From contig CAJXNM010000006.1 in assembly GCA_913057135.1 (NCBI GenBank), positions 1 to 64,000 of the forward strand: a stretch of DNA of 64,000 nt, in the 5' to 3' direction. Positions 11,316 through 21,734 of this stretch are shown here, in pieces. Within the stretch, counting starts at the first letter, position 1; every line of letters begins with the position of its first letter. This DNA is from an uncultured Halieaceae bacterium. Lineage in GTDB: Bacteria > Pseudomonadota > Gammaproteobacteria > Pseudomonadales > Halieaceae. Both the position numbers and the translations under genes were made by a program. The notes beneath the pieces are model-generated. The model made no database searches. It had not been told where the DNA came from and worked only from the letters and a program-made list of their open reading frames with translations.

Positions 11316-13667
11316 TTAGAAATCGAAGGTGAAACCCACGGTTGCGGTGCGAGGTGCGCCCAACCAGGCGGCGTTTGAGTTAATTACACCCAAATACTCG
11401 CGATCCGTCAGATTTTGCACTTGTGCATTGATCGTCAGGCCACTGAGCGCACGAGAGATGTTTTCACCTTGCACACTCAAATAGGCATCTACCAAGACGT
11501 ATTCTTCCGCATACCAGGTGTTAGCCACATTTACGGCGCGCTCACCGGTACCCTTGGCGCTGATACCTGCCACGAATTTATCAGCCGCGTAGTCCAGCGT
11601 GGTTACCCACATGTTCTCTGGAATACCCGTGACGTCGTTGCCTTTAATGATGCCTGCTTCGGCGTCAAGGGCATCGATACCGGTGCCTTTGTAGCTAGCG
11701 TCAAGCACCGTGTAGGCACCATAAAGTGACAGACGATCGCTGATGTTGAGAGTGGCAGACACTTCCATACCGCTCGAGTCGATACCACCGGCGTTAATGT
11801 AGGTACCATCGGTGCCAATCAGGTAGTCGTTACCCGCAGCAGAGCCTGGGGCTAAGAAAATAATGCGGTTTTCGAACTGGCTGTCGAAGTAGGTGGCGGT
11901 CAGGAACAGGTTGTCGGTCTCATAGCGCAGACCCACTTCCCAGTTGTCCGACGTCTCAGGTTCAATCTGATCCAGATCGGCACTGGGGCGCTCGAGAATG
12001 TTGTCTGAGATCGACTTGAAGTTTTCAGCATAGCCAACGAAGGTCTCGATGCCCGAATCACCGATGGCCCAAACAACACCACCTGAGAACAGCACATCAG
12101 AGTCGGAGTCAACGGTTGCGTTGGGGCTCTCGTTGAACAGATCTTCTCGCGATACTTCCACTAGGAACTGTTTTGCACCCAGTGATACGGTGATATCGCC
12201 CAACGTCAGCTGATCTTCCACATACCACTTGAACACATCCTGTGGGTATTCACGGTCGTACTGAATCCAGTAGGCGGGGTTGTCCGACTCCATACCCACC
12301 CGTGCATCGGTAATCTTGTGCCAATCACGAAATTCACCACGGGTGGTGTCTTCGTACCAGATACCGGCGCGCAACAGGTTGGTTTCCGCCAGTTCCCAGC
12401 TGCCATCCAGGGTCAAACCTGATCGCTGTTTTTCGTACTCGGTGTTACGGAATGACTGAACAGGAATAGCGTTGCGTGGGTAGCAGGCAGGGTCGTAAAC
12501 AGCAGCACCACCACCGTAAGGGAAGGTGATCGATGATTCACAGCCGGCCTCGGGCGCCAAAGCAACACCGTTCGGATCAACGAAGAAGATCTGACCCAAG
12601 ATAGGACCGCCTAGAACGGGCGATGACATGGCCAGCTCGCTTTCGGTGCCGCCATTGTCAGCAACTACGTCTACCAAGTAAGGGGGTACCCAGTCACCAC
12701 GACCCTTGTTGTCATGATAGTAAACAGCGCCCGATACGTTGATGTCGGCGTTGACGTTCCACTCAAGCTTGCCGTAGGTGAACAAGTTGGTACGCAGAGT
12801 TGACCAACCCTGACGGTACACTTGGTTGACATAGGGTGTGTCGGTCCACTCGCCAATCAACTGATCCCAGCGTGGGTAGGCGCGGAAGTCAGCTTCCGAG
12901 TAAACCCGCTGGTAGTTGTCTTCGTGGATATCGTCATAAGAGATGTAACCGGTGAATACCAGATCCTCATCACCCATGACCAATTTGGCCGCTAAGTGAT
13001 CGCGCTGGTTTTCCGCAGAGCCTTCCATCCAATCGGTGGCTTCCTGATGAGAGGCTGAAATCCAGAAGCTGGTGGCATCACCGATGAGGCCCGAGTCGTA
13101 GCGGCCATAGAATCGCTGGGCGTCGTACTGACCTGTCACATATTGCACCCGTACACGCTCTTCGAGCTCGGGGTTCGATGTGCGGTAGTCGATAGTACCT
13201 CCCAAGGCTTCCAAGGAGCGTGAGGCGATATCGGCCGTACCTTGAGATACTTCTACGGTACCGATGTTGGCTGTATCGATGTATCGGTTCGCTTTAGCGC
13301 CACCGCCATAGTTGGAGTTGCCATTTGGTAGACCATCGATGGTAGAGCCCACCTGTTGTTCGGCTAAGTTGGTTTGGAAACCACGAACGCTGATGGCGGT
13401 AGACCAATCATCAAAACCAAAGGCATCGCCTTCCTGAACACTCACGCCAGGCAAATTGTCGATAAGCGCATTGACGCTGGTTACCGTGGAAATCTGGTTG
13501 ATCATGCTCTCGGTAACTTGGTTGTTAGCGTAAGCCGTAGCTTTTGAGTACACAAAAACTTCTTCAAGGTTATTGGCTGTATTACTAGCATCTTGTGCCA
13601 TGACCTGTGATGCAGTTGCAGCTAAAACAGCAAGTAACAGGGGGTGCTTGGCAGTACCCAATTTCAT
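11316..13667 (-). CDS. TonB-dependent outer-membrane receptor (putatively Pho-controlled)
   Basis: 783 residues. Signal peptide with likely cleavage VMA|Q after residue 24; TonB-box-like LEEVFVYS just after it; plug domain with [18 protein letters not shown] and the IDGLPNG loop; then a long beta-barrel ending in the aromatic terminus FTFDF. Such receptors import scarce substrates across the outer membrane using TonB/ExbBD energy. Substrate is not readable from sequence. Four GTCAC-type repeats at exact 11-bp spacing upstream and a divergent PhoD-type phosphatase suggest a phosphate-containing or phosphate-limitation-related ligand. ATG preceded by TTTGGAGAT; a leader hairpin lies at 13692-13710. 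Confidence 0.9.
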   Translation of the reverse strand: MKLGTAKHPLLLAVLAATASQVMAQDASNTANNLEEVFVYSKATAYANNQVTESMINQISTVTSVNALIDNLPGVSVQEGDAFGFDDWSTAISVRGFQTNLAEQQVGSTIDGLPNGNSNYGGGAKANRYIDTANIGTVEVSQGTADIASRSLEALGGTIDYRTSNPELEERVRVQYVTGQYDAQRFYGRYDSGLIGDATSFWISASHQEATDWMEGSAENQRDHLAAKLVMGDEDLVFTGYISYDDIHEDNYQRVYSEADFRAYPRWDQLIGEWTDTPYVNQVYRQGWSTLRTNLFTYGKLEWNVNADINVSGAVYYHDNKGRGDWVPPYLVDVVADNGGTESELAMSSPVLGGPILGQIFFVDPNGVALAPEAGCESSITFPYGGGAAVYDPACYPRNAIPVQSFRNTEYEKQRSGLTLDGSWELAETNLLRAGIWYEDTTRGEFRDWHKITDARVGMESDNPAYWIQYDREYPQDVFKWYVEDQLTLGDITVSLGAKQFLVEVSREDLFNESPNATVDSDSDVLFSGGVVWAIGDSGIETFVGYAENFKSISDNILERPSADLDQIEPETSDNWEVGLRYETDNLFLTATYFDSQFENRIIFLAPGSAAGNDYLIGTDGTYINAGGIDSSGMEVSATLNISDRLSLYGAYTVLDASYKGTGIDALDAEAGIIKGNDVTGIPENMWVTTLDYAADKFVAGISAKGTGERAVNVANTWYAEEYVLVDAYLSVQGENISRALSGLTINAQVQNLTDREYLGVINSNAAWLGAPRTATVGFTFDF

Positions 13668-13691
13668 TGTGATATCTCCAAATAAAGCTGG

Positions 13692-13710
13692 GGCCGCTCA
13701 GTGAGCGGCC
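13692..13710 (-). promoter_or_regulatory. Leader hairpin upstream of the TonB receptor
   Basis: Perfect eight-bp GC-rich stem GGCCGCTC/GAGCGGCC with a three-base loop, about 12-15 bases before the GGAGAT ribosome site of the receptor at 13667. It would be in the 5' untranslated leader if transcription starts near the upstream repeats. Could act as an RNA-stability or attenuation element; no T-run directly follows. Confidence 0.5.
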
Positions 13711-13763
13711 GGTATGGGAAAGTGTCTGGCGGACCTAGACCGGGGCGACGGTAGGGTTTTTGC

Positions 13764-13801
13764 GTGACTAAGATGTGACCTGTCAGTGAACTTACTGTGA
13801 C
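13764..13801 (-). promoter_or_regulatory. Pho-box-like array: four direct repeats at 11-bp period
   Basis: On the plus strand GTGAC, GTGAC, GTGAA, GTGAC start at 13764, 13775, 13786 and 13797, exactly 11 bases apart. On the receptor's coding strand this is (G/T)TCAC repeated four times. PhoB sites are direct repeats with an 11-bp period and a TGTCA/GTCAC-type core. Together with the PhoD-type phosphatase next door this supports PhoB binding. The 310-base gap (13668-13977) also has one CTGTCAC half-site at 13828, nearer phoD. Confidence 0.7.
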
Positions 13802-13977
13802 GGGTTTTTGGGGGTGGTAAATCTAAACTGTCACATTCCTTTTTTAAGCTCGTGGGTTCTGCATTGGGCTTTGCAGCGAGTCTTATATCTGCCTTTATGT
13901 CCGTCCTAGTCGGCTATGCCCAGTGTCTTCCATCGAAGATATTTGAGTCCGTTAACAGACCCTCAGCGAGGTATGCG

Positions 13978-15621
13978 ATGACCCCGATGTCCCGTCGGCA
14001 GTTGGTGAAAGGTATGGCCGCAGCGCCATGGTTGATGACGTTTAGGCCGGCAAGCGCAAGTACAGGGTTGTTCCAGCACGGTGTTGCCAGTGGCGATCCC
14101 GATCAACACAGCGTGGTGTTGTGGACGCGCATCACCAGTGCTCAGCCCCAATCCCTCGTGTCTTGGGAAATAGCCGAGAGCGCTGATTTTCAACGGGTCG
14201 TGGACCGAGGTGAGTTTGCTACCAATGCGCACCGTGATTTCACGGTGAAAGTCCTCGCGACCGAGTTGAAGCCTGGTGTTCAGTACTGGTATCGCTTTCG
14301 CGCCGAGGGCCAATATTCACCGGTCGGTCGAACAAAGACCTTACCGGAAGGGCGGGTTGATGAGGTCGGCATTGCACTAGCCTCTTGCTCGAACTTTGCC
14401 TTTGGCTTCTTCAATGCCTACGCAGCCATCGCGCAAAATGACGCTATCGACGTGGTACTCCACACGGGTGATTACCTGTACGAGTACGGTGCCGATGGTT
14501 GGGGGGGAAGCATCGCGCAACAGCTAGGTCGGGTACATTCACCTAGACACGAAATTGTGACGCTCGCTGATTACAGGCAGCGTCATGCGCAATACAAAAC
14601 CGATCGGGGCTCAATGGCGATGCATGCGCGTCATCCGCTCATTGCGTTGTGGGATGATCACGAGAGTGCAAATAATCCATGGCTAGGGGGTGCACAAAAC
14701 CATCAGCCCGACACGGAGGGCGATTGGCGTTCGCGTCGAGCCGCTGCAACACAGGCCTATTACGAGTGGATGCCGGTGCGAGAGCCCGCTCTGGGACAGC
14801 GTCGCCTGGATTTCTGGCGGCGCTACCGTTTTGGCGATCTAGCCACGTTGGTTACCTTAGAGTCGCGCCATACGGCGAGGGCAGAGCAGATTGGCTATGC
14901 AGCCGCGGTTTCAAGCATTCAATCGATGACTGATGCGCGGGAATTTGAGCGGCAAGGTATCGATCGGCCCGGGCGTGAGATGCTCTCGCCTGCGATGAAG
15001 TCTTTTTTGCAGAAAGCGCTGCACGAAAGTCGCGAACAGAACCAAGCCTGGCGCGTTTTGGGTAATGCGATTCCCATGGCCAAAGTGCGCACCCCCGATT
15101 TGGCGGCTGCAGGTATAGCCATGCCTCAGGGTAGTCCACAAGGTGTTGCCGATTTTGTGTGGAAAGGGCGTTACGACCTACCGCTATACCTCGATACATG
15201 GGATGGCTATGGGTGGGCACGCGAGCAGCTTTATGCTGACTGTGCCGCGAGTGGCGTTCAAGATTTAATGGTACTGACCGGAGACAGCCACAGTTTTTGG
15301 GCCAATAGCTTGTTCACCGAAGCAGGCATGCCGATGGGTGTAGAGATCGGCACGGCGGGTATCTCGTCGCCGGGGGACTTTATCGAGCAGGGCTTTGACA
15401 GAGATACAGCGGCAAAGCTTGATCAGCTGCTCGCGGCGCACAATGCCGAGGTGCGATGGACCGATAATCTTCATCAGGGTTATGTGGCGATCAGCTTGCA
15501 GCGCGATCGAGCCGATATCGATTACATCGCGGTCAGCACCGTGTTGACCGAGACATTTACTGTCCGTTCAGTGCATCGTGAAACGGTAGTGCCCGAGCAG
15601 GGCACACTGCGTTACGCCTAG
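13978..15621 (+). CDS. phoD: PhoD-type secreted alkaline phosphatase/phosphodiesterase
   Basis: 547 residues from the ATG at 13978, which has GAGG at good spacing; an open frame runs back to a GTG at 13852 but adds no recognisable sequence. The N-terminus (SRRQLVKGMAAAPWLM) is a twin-arginine export signal, as expected for PhoD proteins folded with Fe/Ca before export. N-terminal PhoD domain: FQHGVASGDPDQHSVVLWTRI. Metallophosphatase part: HTGDYLYEYG, ALWDDHESANNPW, LTGDSHSFWANSLF and the EIGTAGISSPG region. Releases phosphate from diesters such as phospholipid or teichoic-like head groups outside the cell. Divergent from the TonB receptor, ending convergently against mutS. Confidence 0.88.
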   Translation: MTPMSRRQLVKGMAAAPWLMTFRPASASTGLFQHGVASGDPDQHSVVLWTRITSAQPQSLVSWEIAESADFQRVVDRGEFATNAHRDFTVKVLATELKPGVQYWYRFRAEGQYSPVGRTKTLPEGRVDEVGIALASCSNFAFGFFNAYAAIAQNDAIDVVLHTGDYLYEYGADGWGGSIAQQLGRVHSPRHEIVTLADYRQRHAQYKTDRGSMAMHARHPLIALWDDHESANNPWLGGAQNHQPDTEGDWRSRRAAATQAYYEWMPVREPALGQRRLDFWRRYRFGDLATLVTLESRHTARAEQIGYAAAVSSIQSMTDAREFERQGIDRPGREMLSPAMKSFLQKALHESREQNQAWRVLGNAIPMAKVRTPDLAAAGIAMPQGSPQGVADFVWKGRYDLPLYLDTWDGYGWAREQLYADCAASGVQDLMVLTGDSHSFWANSLFTEAGMPMGVEIGTAGISSPGDFIEQGFDRDTAAKLDQLLAAHNAEVRWTDNLHQGYVAISLQRDRADIDYIAVSTVLTETFTVRSVHRETVVPEQGTLRYA

Positions 15622-15623
15622 GC

Positions 15624-18212
15624 TTAGAGCTGATCCCGCAGCTTGTATAACGCCTCAAGTGCCTCTCGAGGACTGAGACTGTCGGGGTCGATGGCTTTTA
15701 GGGCTGTCACGACCGGGTGACTAGCGGGGTCGGTGAATAAATCGTTTTGCAGAGGTGTGGGCCCCGGAGGCGCTGCGGTTACCGCATTGTCGCTGGTCTC
15801 AAGTTCTCGCAATTTCTCTCGAGCTAGCTCCAATACCGCCTGGGGCACGCCCGCAAGCTTGGCTACCTGCAACCCAAAGCTGCGATTGGCGGGTCCTTCC
15901 TGGATGTTGTGCATGAACACCACGTGATCTTCGTGTTCCGTGGCATCTAGGTGCACATTGGCCATGGCGCTGACCTGCTCGGGCAATGCGGTCAGTTCGA
16001 AATAGTGTGTGGCAAACAGCGTGAAGGCGCGCACTTGATTGGCCAAGGTCATTGCGGCGGCCCAAGCCAAGCTTAGCCCATCGAAGGTGCTGGTACCGCG
16101 ACCCACCTCGTCCATAAGCACCAAACTTCGGGGTGTGGCGTTATGTAAGATGTTGGCTGTCTCGGTCATTTCAACCATGAAGGTCGAGCGCCCCGATGCC
16201 AAATCATCCGCCGAGCCAATACGGGTAAAGATACGATCGAGTGGCGACAGTCGGGCCCTGGTTGCCGGTACAAAAGCGCCCACGTGTGCCAGCAGCGCAA
16301 TGAGCGCGTTTTGACGCATGTAGGTCGATTTACCCCCCATGTTTGGACCGGTAATGAGCAGCATGCGGCGTTTACTATCGAGCCGGGTGCTATTGCTAAT
16401 AAAGGGCGTCTCCGATACCTGCTCCACCACAGGATGACGACCGCTGTCGATATCTAAAAGCGGCTCCTCGCAAAACTCAGGTCTGCACAGCCCTAAGGTA
16501 TTGGCGCGCTCGCTGAAGCAGGCCAATACGTCAAGGTCACACAAGGCGGCGGCAGTCTGTTGCAACGCGGGCAAATCGGATTTGAGACTGGCTACCAATT
16601 GCTCGTAGAGCAGTTTTTCCCGAGCTAGAGCGCGGGATTTACTGGATAGCGCCTTGTCCTCAAATGCCTTCAGTTCGGGGGTAACGAAGCGCTCAGCATT
16701 TTTCAGGGTCTGACGGCGCACATAGCGTTCGGGTGCCTGGTCTGACTGGGCGCGCGAGATTTCAATGTGGTACCCGTGTACCCGGTTGTAGCCCACTTTC
16801 AGGCTCGACAGCCCAGTGGCCTCACGCTCTTGCTGCTCAAGCTGAATAAGAAAATCGCTGGCATTTTGGGAAATGCCCCGCAACTCATCGAGTTCCTCGT
16901 CGTAACCCTCGGCAATGACACCGCCGTCGCGAATAACGACCGGGGGATTGTCGACAATGGCACGTTGCAGCAGTTCAACCTGGGTTGTGTAGCCCCCCAG
17001 GGTACTATTCAGCGCATTCAGTCGCTCGCATTGGGTGGGTAAGGCGGCGCGCACCTCGGGTAGAGCGGCAAGGCTATCGGCCAAGCGGGTAAGGTCTCGG
17101 GGGCGCGCAGAGCCCAGCGCTACGCGGGCCAATATGCGCTCTACGTCGCCTATGGGTTTTAGGGCCTGTCGCACCGTGTCGAAGGCAAACTGCTGGCCCA
17201 ATGCGGCCACGGCGTCTAATCGGCTATTGAGTTCGGCAACGTCATTGATAGGTCGGTGCAGCCAGCGCCGTAAATGGCGGGTTCCCATGGCGGTGATGGT
17301 GGTGGCGAGCACCGAGAACAGGGTGTGCTCATCGCCGCCGTTTAGGTTTCTATCAATCTCCAAATTACGTCGACTGGCGGCATCGAGAATGACGCTGTCC
17401 GATAGCTTTTGTTCACGAATACCTTGCAAATGGGGAAGTTCAGTGCGCTGGGTGTCTTTGAGGTACTCGAGCAAACAGCCCGCCGAGGCAATGGCGGCTG
17501 TGAGATGTTCGCAGCCAAATCCCCGTAAATCTTGGGTTTGAAACTGGGTGTTGAGCGACCGCTGGGCTGCCTCGATATCGAAATACCAAGGTGGCTGGCT
17601 GCGTACGCCACGTCGCAGCTCTAGGGCGGAGTAGATGGCGCCTTCTTCAATCAGAATCTCGGCCGGGTTGAGCCGCTCTAGCTCTGCCTGCAGCGCTTCG
17701 TCACTGCTAACCTCGGTCACTAAGAAGCGACCACTGGCCACATCCACCCAGGCTAAGCCGTGGAGCACCGTAGGCTCGCCCCCCGGCTGGCGCTGCCGCT
17801 GACTACACAAGGCCAGCAATAATGCCTCGTTTCTATCTTCCAACAGGGACTCGTCGGTTAGTGTGCCGGGTGTGACAACCCGCACGACCTGTCGCTCGAC
17901 CGGCCCTTTACTGGTAGTGGGGTCACCGATTTGTTCAGCAATGGCCACCGCACGACCTGCTCGCACCAGCCGTGCCAAGTAGTTCTCGGCCGCGTGAAAT
18001 GGCACGCCAGCCATGGGTATGGGGTTGCCCGCCGACTTGCCGCGCGCGGTAAGTGTGATATCGAGCAGTTCGGCGGCTACTTTGGCGTCATCGTAGAACA
18101 GCTCGTAGAAATCCCCCATCCGATAAAACAGCAGCTCGTTCGGATACTCGCGCTTGATGGCGAGGTATTGCTGCATCATGGGGGTGTGTGAAGAGATATC
18201 GGTATTACTCAT
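15624..18212 (-). CDS. mutS: DNA mismatch repair protein MutS
   Basis: 862 residues, full length. N-terminal mismatch-binding domain with [28 protein letters not shown] (the Phe-x-Glu wedge region), connector and core domains, then the ABC-type ATPase with Walker [18 protein letters not shown]-like block [22 protein letters not shown] and FATHYFELT. Recognises mismatches after replication and recruits MutL. Follows the Fic-domain gene by only nine bases on the same strand, so its transcription may start upstream of that gene. Confidence 0.97.
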   Translation of the reverse strand: MSNTDISSHTPMMQQYLAIKREYPNELLFYRMGDFYELFYDDAKVAAELLDITLTARGKSAGNPIPMAGVPFHAAENYLARLVRAGRAVAIAEQIGDPTTSKGPVERQVVRVVTPGTLTDESLLEDRNEALLLALCSQRQRQPGGEPTVLHGLAWVDVASGRFLVTEVSSDEALQAELERLNPAEILIEEGAIYSALELRRGVRSQPPWYFDIEAAQRSLNTQFQTQDLRGFGCEHLTAAIASAGCLLEYLKDTQRTELPHLQGIREQKLSDSVILDAASRRNLEIDRNLNGGDEHTLFSVLATTITAMGTRHLRRWLHRPINDVAELNSRLDAVAALGQQFAFDTVRQALKPIGDVERILARVALGSARPRDLTRLADSLAALPEVRAALPTQCERLNALNSTLGGYTTQVELLQRAIVDNPPVVIRDGGVIAEGYDEELDELRGISQNASDFLIQLEQQEREATGLSSLKVGYNRVHGYHIEISRAQSDQAPERYVRRQTLKNAERFVTPELKAFEDKALSSKSRALAREKLLYEQLVASLKSDLPALQQTAAALCDLDVLACFSERANTLGLCRPEFCEEPLLDIDSGRHPVVEQVSETPFISNSTRLDSKRRMLLITGPNMGGKSTYMRQNALIALLAHVGAFVPATRARLSPLDRIFTRIGSADDLASGRSTFMVEMTETANILHNATPRSLVLMDEVGRGTSTFDGLSLAWAAAMTLANQVRAFTLFATHYFELTALPEQVSAMANVHLDATEHEDHVVFMHNIQEGPANRSFGLQVAKLAGVPQAVLELAREKLRELETSDNAVTAAPPGPTPLQNDLFTDPASHPVVTALKAIDPDSLSPREALEALYKLRDQL

Positions 18213-18221
18213 ATAGAGGCG

Positions 18222-19775
18222 TCATTCATGAGGCTGAATATCGGCTGCGCCGTTTAATCCATCATTGACGAGTCGCGCCAGGCAGTCGGTGAACGGAATA
18301 ATGTCGTGATTAACGCTAGCTTGCTCTAGTGCGTCCATGTAGTCGTGTCTGCATTTTAGGGGAACAACGGTCCAAGGATAGCCTCCACTGGCCAGCATCA
18401 CATTCATCAAAAAGCGACCCATTCGACCGTTGCCATCCGTGTAAGGGTGGATATACACGAACATAAAATGTCCAAGTACTACGCGTACCGCTGGATCTGT
18501 CTCGTCCCGCAGCAGGTCAAAGAACGCAGGCATAGCATCGCGCACGCCTTCTCTACTCGGTGGTACATGCATTGAACCGCGGATATAAACAGGTCCATTG
18601 CGATAACCAGCAAGGTCGGTGGCACGCAGCAATCCCGCTGTTACTCCCGGTGTAAACATTTCTCGGTACCACATCCGATGATCATCATCTATAACGGCAC
18701 CGGGGTTGTTACCTTGAAGGACTTTATCAATGCTTCGGCGCACAGCCTGATAGGCCTGCCAATAGCCCCGTGCGGCAAGAGCATTAAGATGGCCCAAGTC
18801 ATTTTCGTTGTCCTCTGGGTTCCAATTGCCACTGCGCACGCGCTCGATCAGCTCAGTACTCACTCGATAACCTTCAATCGACAGTGAGTGATAAGCGTCG
18901 GACACATAAAGATCCTCGACGAATTGGAGATAGCCCTCGATGTCAGTCGGCTGCCCGGGTGCTTTGGGAAAACGCCCACTAATTTGTTCCCGCATTTCCC
19001 GCCAAAGCAGGCGAATGCGATTTACATAAGCAGATTGTTCCCTCGTTGATAGGTTCAACGACATCGTTGTCTTGAAGGGATCATTCTCGCGAATATCGTA
19101 TCCAGCAGCGCGCATGGTGTTAGTGATGTCATCAGCAATTTGTGTGCGGCCAATGTTGCGGAACGCGCCCGCGAGGCGCCCTGCAATAGTGCTGTGGCCC
19201 CCTTCAAGAAGCCGACCTAGCACCTCTGAAGCATCGCGTATCATCGACAAGGCTGCACGCGTATCGGTTGGGTTTCGAGAAAAGTAGCTTGGCGCGCATG
19301 CGATCAGTGCCGCTGGCAGTGAGAATAAACGTAGGCCATTTTTTTCTACGGTATCCGTGCTTTCCGGCAGAGCAGCACGAATATCGAGCAGCGATGTGTT
19401 ATTCGGTAAGGCTGTAATATTGTTTCGCGCCTTAACGGCTCGGACAAGTAACTGGCGTGGGACCGTCCAATTCTCCGTGTGGATCGATAAGGATTGTTCT
19501 GGTGAGAGACACCACTCGTCACCTTTAAGATGGCGGAGATAGTCAGCGCAGAATGGCCAAAAAGCGGCATACCAAGCGGTGCTTTCACCCGCGGCCTCAT
19601 CTGGACGCGTGTGTACGTACCAACCCTTGATCACCTCTTTGAGGAAGCCATTACGAAGTAGGCGCTCTCGATGCGTTCGCGACAGACTGTTAGAGCGTAT
19701 GGCGACAGTGCCCTCTGCTTGCAATACATGGAGTGCCTCAAGAGATTCCGCTAATTTTTCTGAGGTTTTTTCCAT
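18222..19775 (-). CDS. Fic-domain protein with AbiEi-like N-terminal region
   Basis: 517 residues. Residues about 10-60 (LSRTHRERLLRNGFLKEVIKGWYV) resemble the winged-helix start of AbiEi-type antitoxin proteins, and about 60-215 continue as an AbiEi-like globular part. The C-terminal half is Fic, with the full active-site motif HPYTDGNGRMGR at 443-454 (His for AMP or other NMP transfer). SLSIEG at 297-302 fits the (S/T)xxxE(G/N) autoinhibitory helix, here placed N-terminal to the Fic core (class II layout). Probably a self-restrained nucleotidyltransferase with DNA-binding or antitoxin-like autoregulation. Target unknown. It sits directly before mutS, a usual conserved position, so it looks like an insertion. 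Confidence 0.82.
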   Translation of the reverse strand: MEKTSEKLAESLEALHVLQAEGTVAIRSNSLSRTHRERLLRNGFLKEVIKGWYVHTRPDEAAGESTAWYAAFWPFCADYLRHLKGDEWCLSPEQSLSIHTENWTVPRQLLVRAVKARNNITALPNNTSLLDIRAALPESTDTVEKNGLRLFSLPAALIACAPSYFSRNPTDTRAALSMIRDASEVLGRLLEGGHSTIAGRLAGAFRNIGRTQIADDITNTMRAAGYDIRENDPFKTTMSLNLSTREQSAYVNRIRLLWREMREQISGRFPKAPGQPTDIEGYLQFVEDLYVSDAYHSLSIEGYRVSTELIERVRSGNWNPEDNENDLGHLNALAARGYWQAYQAVRRSIDKVLQGNNPGAVIDDDHRMWYREMFTPGVTAGLLRATDLAGYRNGPVYIRGSMHVPPSREGVRDAMPAFFDLLRDETDPAVRVVLGHFMFVYIHPYTDGNGRMGRFLMNVMLASGGYPWTVVPLKCRHDYMDALEQASVNHDIIPFTDCLARLVNDGLNGAADIQPHE

Positions 19776-19887
19776 GGGTTTTTGGAGTGGTATTCGCCGA
19801 CTGCGCCGTGGATTTATTCGCTTTTAATGTTGTACCGAAGTTCGCTTATTGTGTCTAGCGATCAATTGTCTACAACGATTAACAGCA

Positions 19888-20748
19888 CTATCGCGACCCA
19901 AGCCGCGGCACCAAAACCGGCGTGTTCTTGCAGTAAGCCTGATACTCCGGGTCATCGCCCCATCGGGCTTTAGCGGTGCGGCGCAGGGTGGGAATACCGC
20001 TGACGCGGGTGAGCAGTAAGATCACCAGCAGTGGAGACAGTAAGAACACATAGCTAGCGCCCTCAAGGCAGGTGATGGCCATTACCGCCACGCCGATCCA
20101 GAGCACAATCTCGCCGAAGTAATTGGGGTGCTGTGAGCGGGCCCACAAACCGCTTTGAATAAACTTGCCTGCGTTGGCGGGGTTTTGTCGGAACTGCTGT
20201 TTTTGCTTATCGGCAATGACTTCTAAAGCAAAACCTATTACCCATAGGGCTAGCCCAACAATGAATACGGCAGGCACGGGATTGGGGTTCGGCGCAAGAA
20301 TGGCTGCCACACCTGCGCTAGAGGTGATGAACACCCATACCCCTTGAAGTGTCCATGCCACCAGAAATCGCGGTGTTGATTTTTTGATTTCACGAAAACG
20401 TTGATCTTCGCCCACCGCCAGCACCCGTCGGAACAAAAACGAGCCCAAGCGTGCAGCCCAAACCACAATGCAGCCGGCAATGAGCCATTGCTCGGTTGCT
20501 ATGAGCGGACTGAAGGACAGGGCGATCAGAACAACGCTGATGTAGGTCAAGCTACCTACCAGATCGTAGTAGCGCTCGGTGGTGAAGGCGCTGGCGTGCA
20601 CCAGGCCCAGCCACTGAATCGCGAAGACCCCCAAGGCAATGATTACCATGAGGGGCAGGTCGCCGACCTGCGCACCGGCGGGATTTCCCCAACTAGCCAA
20701 CGCAATGACAATGACTGCTAGCACCAGCGCTATGACATAGCCTTTCAT
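19888..20748 (-). CDS. DUF1295 (steroid 5-alpha-reductase-like) membrane protein
   Basis: 286 residues, at least seven hydrophobic segments. The family's conserved tail is clear: FIQSGLWARSQHPNYFGEIVLWIG, a cofactor-proximal motif shared with isoprenylcysteine methyltransferases and steroid 5-alpha reductases, then a TLRRTAKARWGDDPEYQAYCKNTP end. Members are thought to be NAD(P)H-dependent reductases or methyltransferases of lipophilic substrates; the substrate is unknown. ATG has GGAGAT upstream. Stands alone between the Fic gene and a glutathione transferase, same strand. Confidence 0.85.
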   Translation of the reverse strand: MKGYVIALVLAVIVIALASWGNPAGAQVGDLPLMVIIALGVFAIQWLGLVHASAFTTERYYDLVGSLTYISVVLIALSFSPLIATEQWLIAGCIVVWAARLGSFLFRRVLAVGEDQRFREIKKSTPRFLVAWTLQGVWVFITSSAGVAAILAPNPNPVPAVFIVGLALWVIGFALEVIADKQKQQFRQNPANAGKFIQSGLWARSQHPNYFGEIVLWIGVAVMAITCLEGASYVFLLSPLLVILLLTRVSGIPTLRRTAKARWGDDPEYQAYCKNTPVLVPRLGSR

Positions 20749-20885
20749 GTTTTTATCTCCGTTGTTGGGGCTTATCCGTTATCTGAGCTCATCTACGTGC
20801 TCACATTGATACACATGGAATCTGCAAACCGTTACGTGGTAACAGTTATTTGGTGAGCAGATGCTTGTTCAGTAGGTGCCGGCCC

Positions 20886-21542
20886 CTAGCCACCGCGTAC
20901 TTTGCTTAAAAAGGCTGCCATTTGTGCATTTTTCTCGGCAGCAATACGCTGCGCGCATTCGCCGTTACCGAGTCGTTCTAATAACTCGGCTGCGCCTGGT
21001 ATGTCGGCGAGCAAATCCCATTGGTAGGTTTTGGCCGCAACGCCGGCGGCTAAATCGAGGGAGTACATGGCCACAAAATCGGCCGCGGTAACCTGCTCAC
21101 CCATGAGATAGGGCTTAAACGCCCCCAGTTGCTTAACGGCGCGCACCCCTTTCTCGAGCACAGGACGCACTTCTTCAATGGTCAAGGCCGGATTTTCGCC
21201 ACCAAAAAACACCCCTGGAAATAGTCGGCGCGCAGGTAATTCAATGTAGAGCTTGAGCACCTGCAGCATCTGACGTGTCTGTGCCTTGGCAAAGGGGTCG
21301 GCGGGGAAGAGGGGTTTTTCTGGGTAGGCATCTTCTAGGTAGTCCAAAATCACCAAGGTCTCCGACAGGCAACCGTCATCCGTTTCAAGTACAGGAACCT
21401 TGCCCAGCGGGCTTTTCTGCAGCCAGTCGTCCTCTTGGCTCGGCATAGAAACGACGGTTTCATAGTCGAGACCTTTGGCATCGAGGGCCATACGAACCAT
21501 GTTGAAGTAATTGCTGACGGCAAAACCATAAAGTTTGAGCAC
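20886..21542 (-). CDS. Glutathione S-transferase
   Basis: 218 residues from a GTG at 21542 with AGGAGA upstream; the frame stays open to 21584 but those residues precede the conserved start LKLYGFAVSNYFN. N-terminal thioredoxin-like domain: substrate-binding SPLGKVPVLETDDGCLSET with the Glu/Thr-Ser contact for glutathione, cis-Pro in KVPVLE. C-terminal all-helical domain with LMGEQVTAADFVAMYSLD. Detoxification or dehalogenation role cannot be narrowed from sequence. Divergent from the phosphatase at 21735. Confidence 0.88.
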   Translation of the reverse strand: MLKLYGFAVSNYFNMVRMALDAKGLDYETVVSMPSQEDDWLQKSPLGKVPVLETDDGCLSETLVILDYLEDAYPEKPLFPADPFAKAQTRQMLQVLKLYIELPARRLFPGVFFGGENPALTIEEVRPVLEKGVRAVKQLGAFKPYLMGEQVTAADFVAMYSLDLAAGVAAKTYQWDLLADIPGAAELLERLGNGECAQRIAAEKNAQMAAFLSKVRGG

Positions 21543-21670
21543 AGTGATCTCCTGCGTATTATTGGCGTTGTCAGGTCTACCCACGGCGTCGTGGGATCCT
21601 TTCGTTTCATCATAACGGTATTCGTCGGCCTATAGTTTCAAGGCTTCAACCGCTGGGTTACATAAATAGC

Positions 21671-21697
21671 TGTCAATAAGTCGTCATGGATGGTCAT
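21671..21697 (+). promoter_or_regulatory. Pho-box-like repeats upstream of the lipoprotein phosphatase
   Basis: TGTCA at 21671 and CGTCA at 21682 are 11 bases apart, followed by GGTCA ten bases on (21692). The AT-rich spacer (ATAAGT) fits the usual Pho-box spacer. The array ends about 38 bases before the ATG at 21735. Weaker than the arrays at 13764 and 23750 because the third unit is off by one base. Confidence 0.5.
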
Positions 21698-21734
21698 TAA
21701 CCTTATCGCGTGTTTTGTACGGAGATCTCACACA

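Noticed and set aside
11304-11317. AACGCC-CGT-GGCGTT inverted repeat at the receptor stop codon
   Set aside because: Short and immediately before a much better terminator (11271-11293); no separate role can be supported.
13828-13834. CTGTCAC upstream of phoD as a Pho box for phoD
   Set aside because: Only one clear half-site; the position 11 bases upstream does not match, so it is noted only as a possible half-site.
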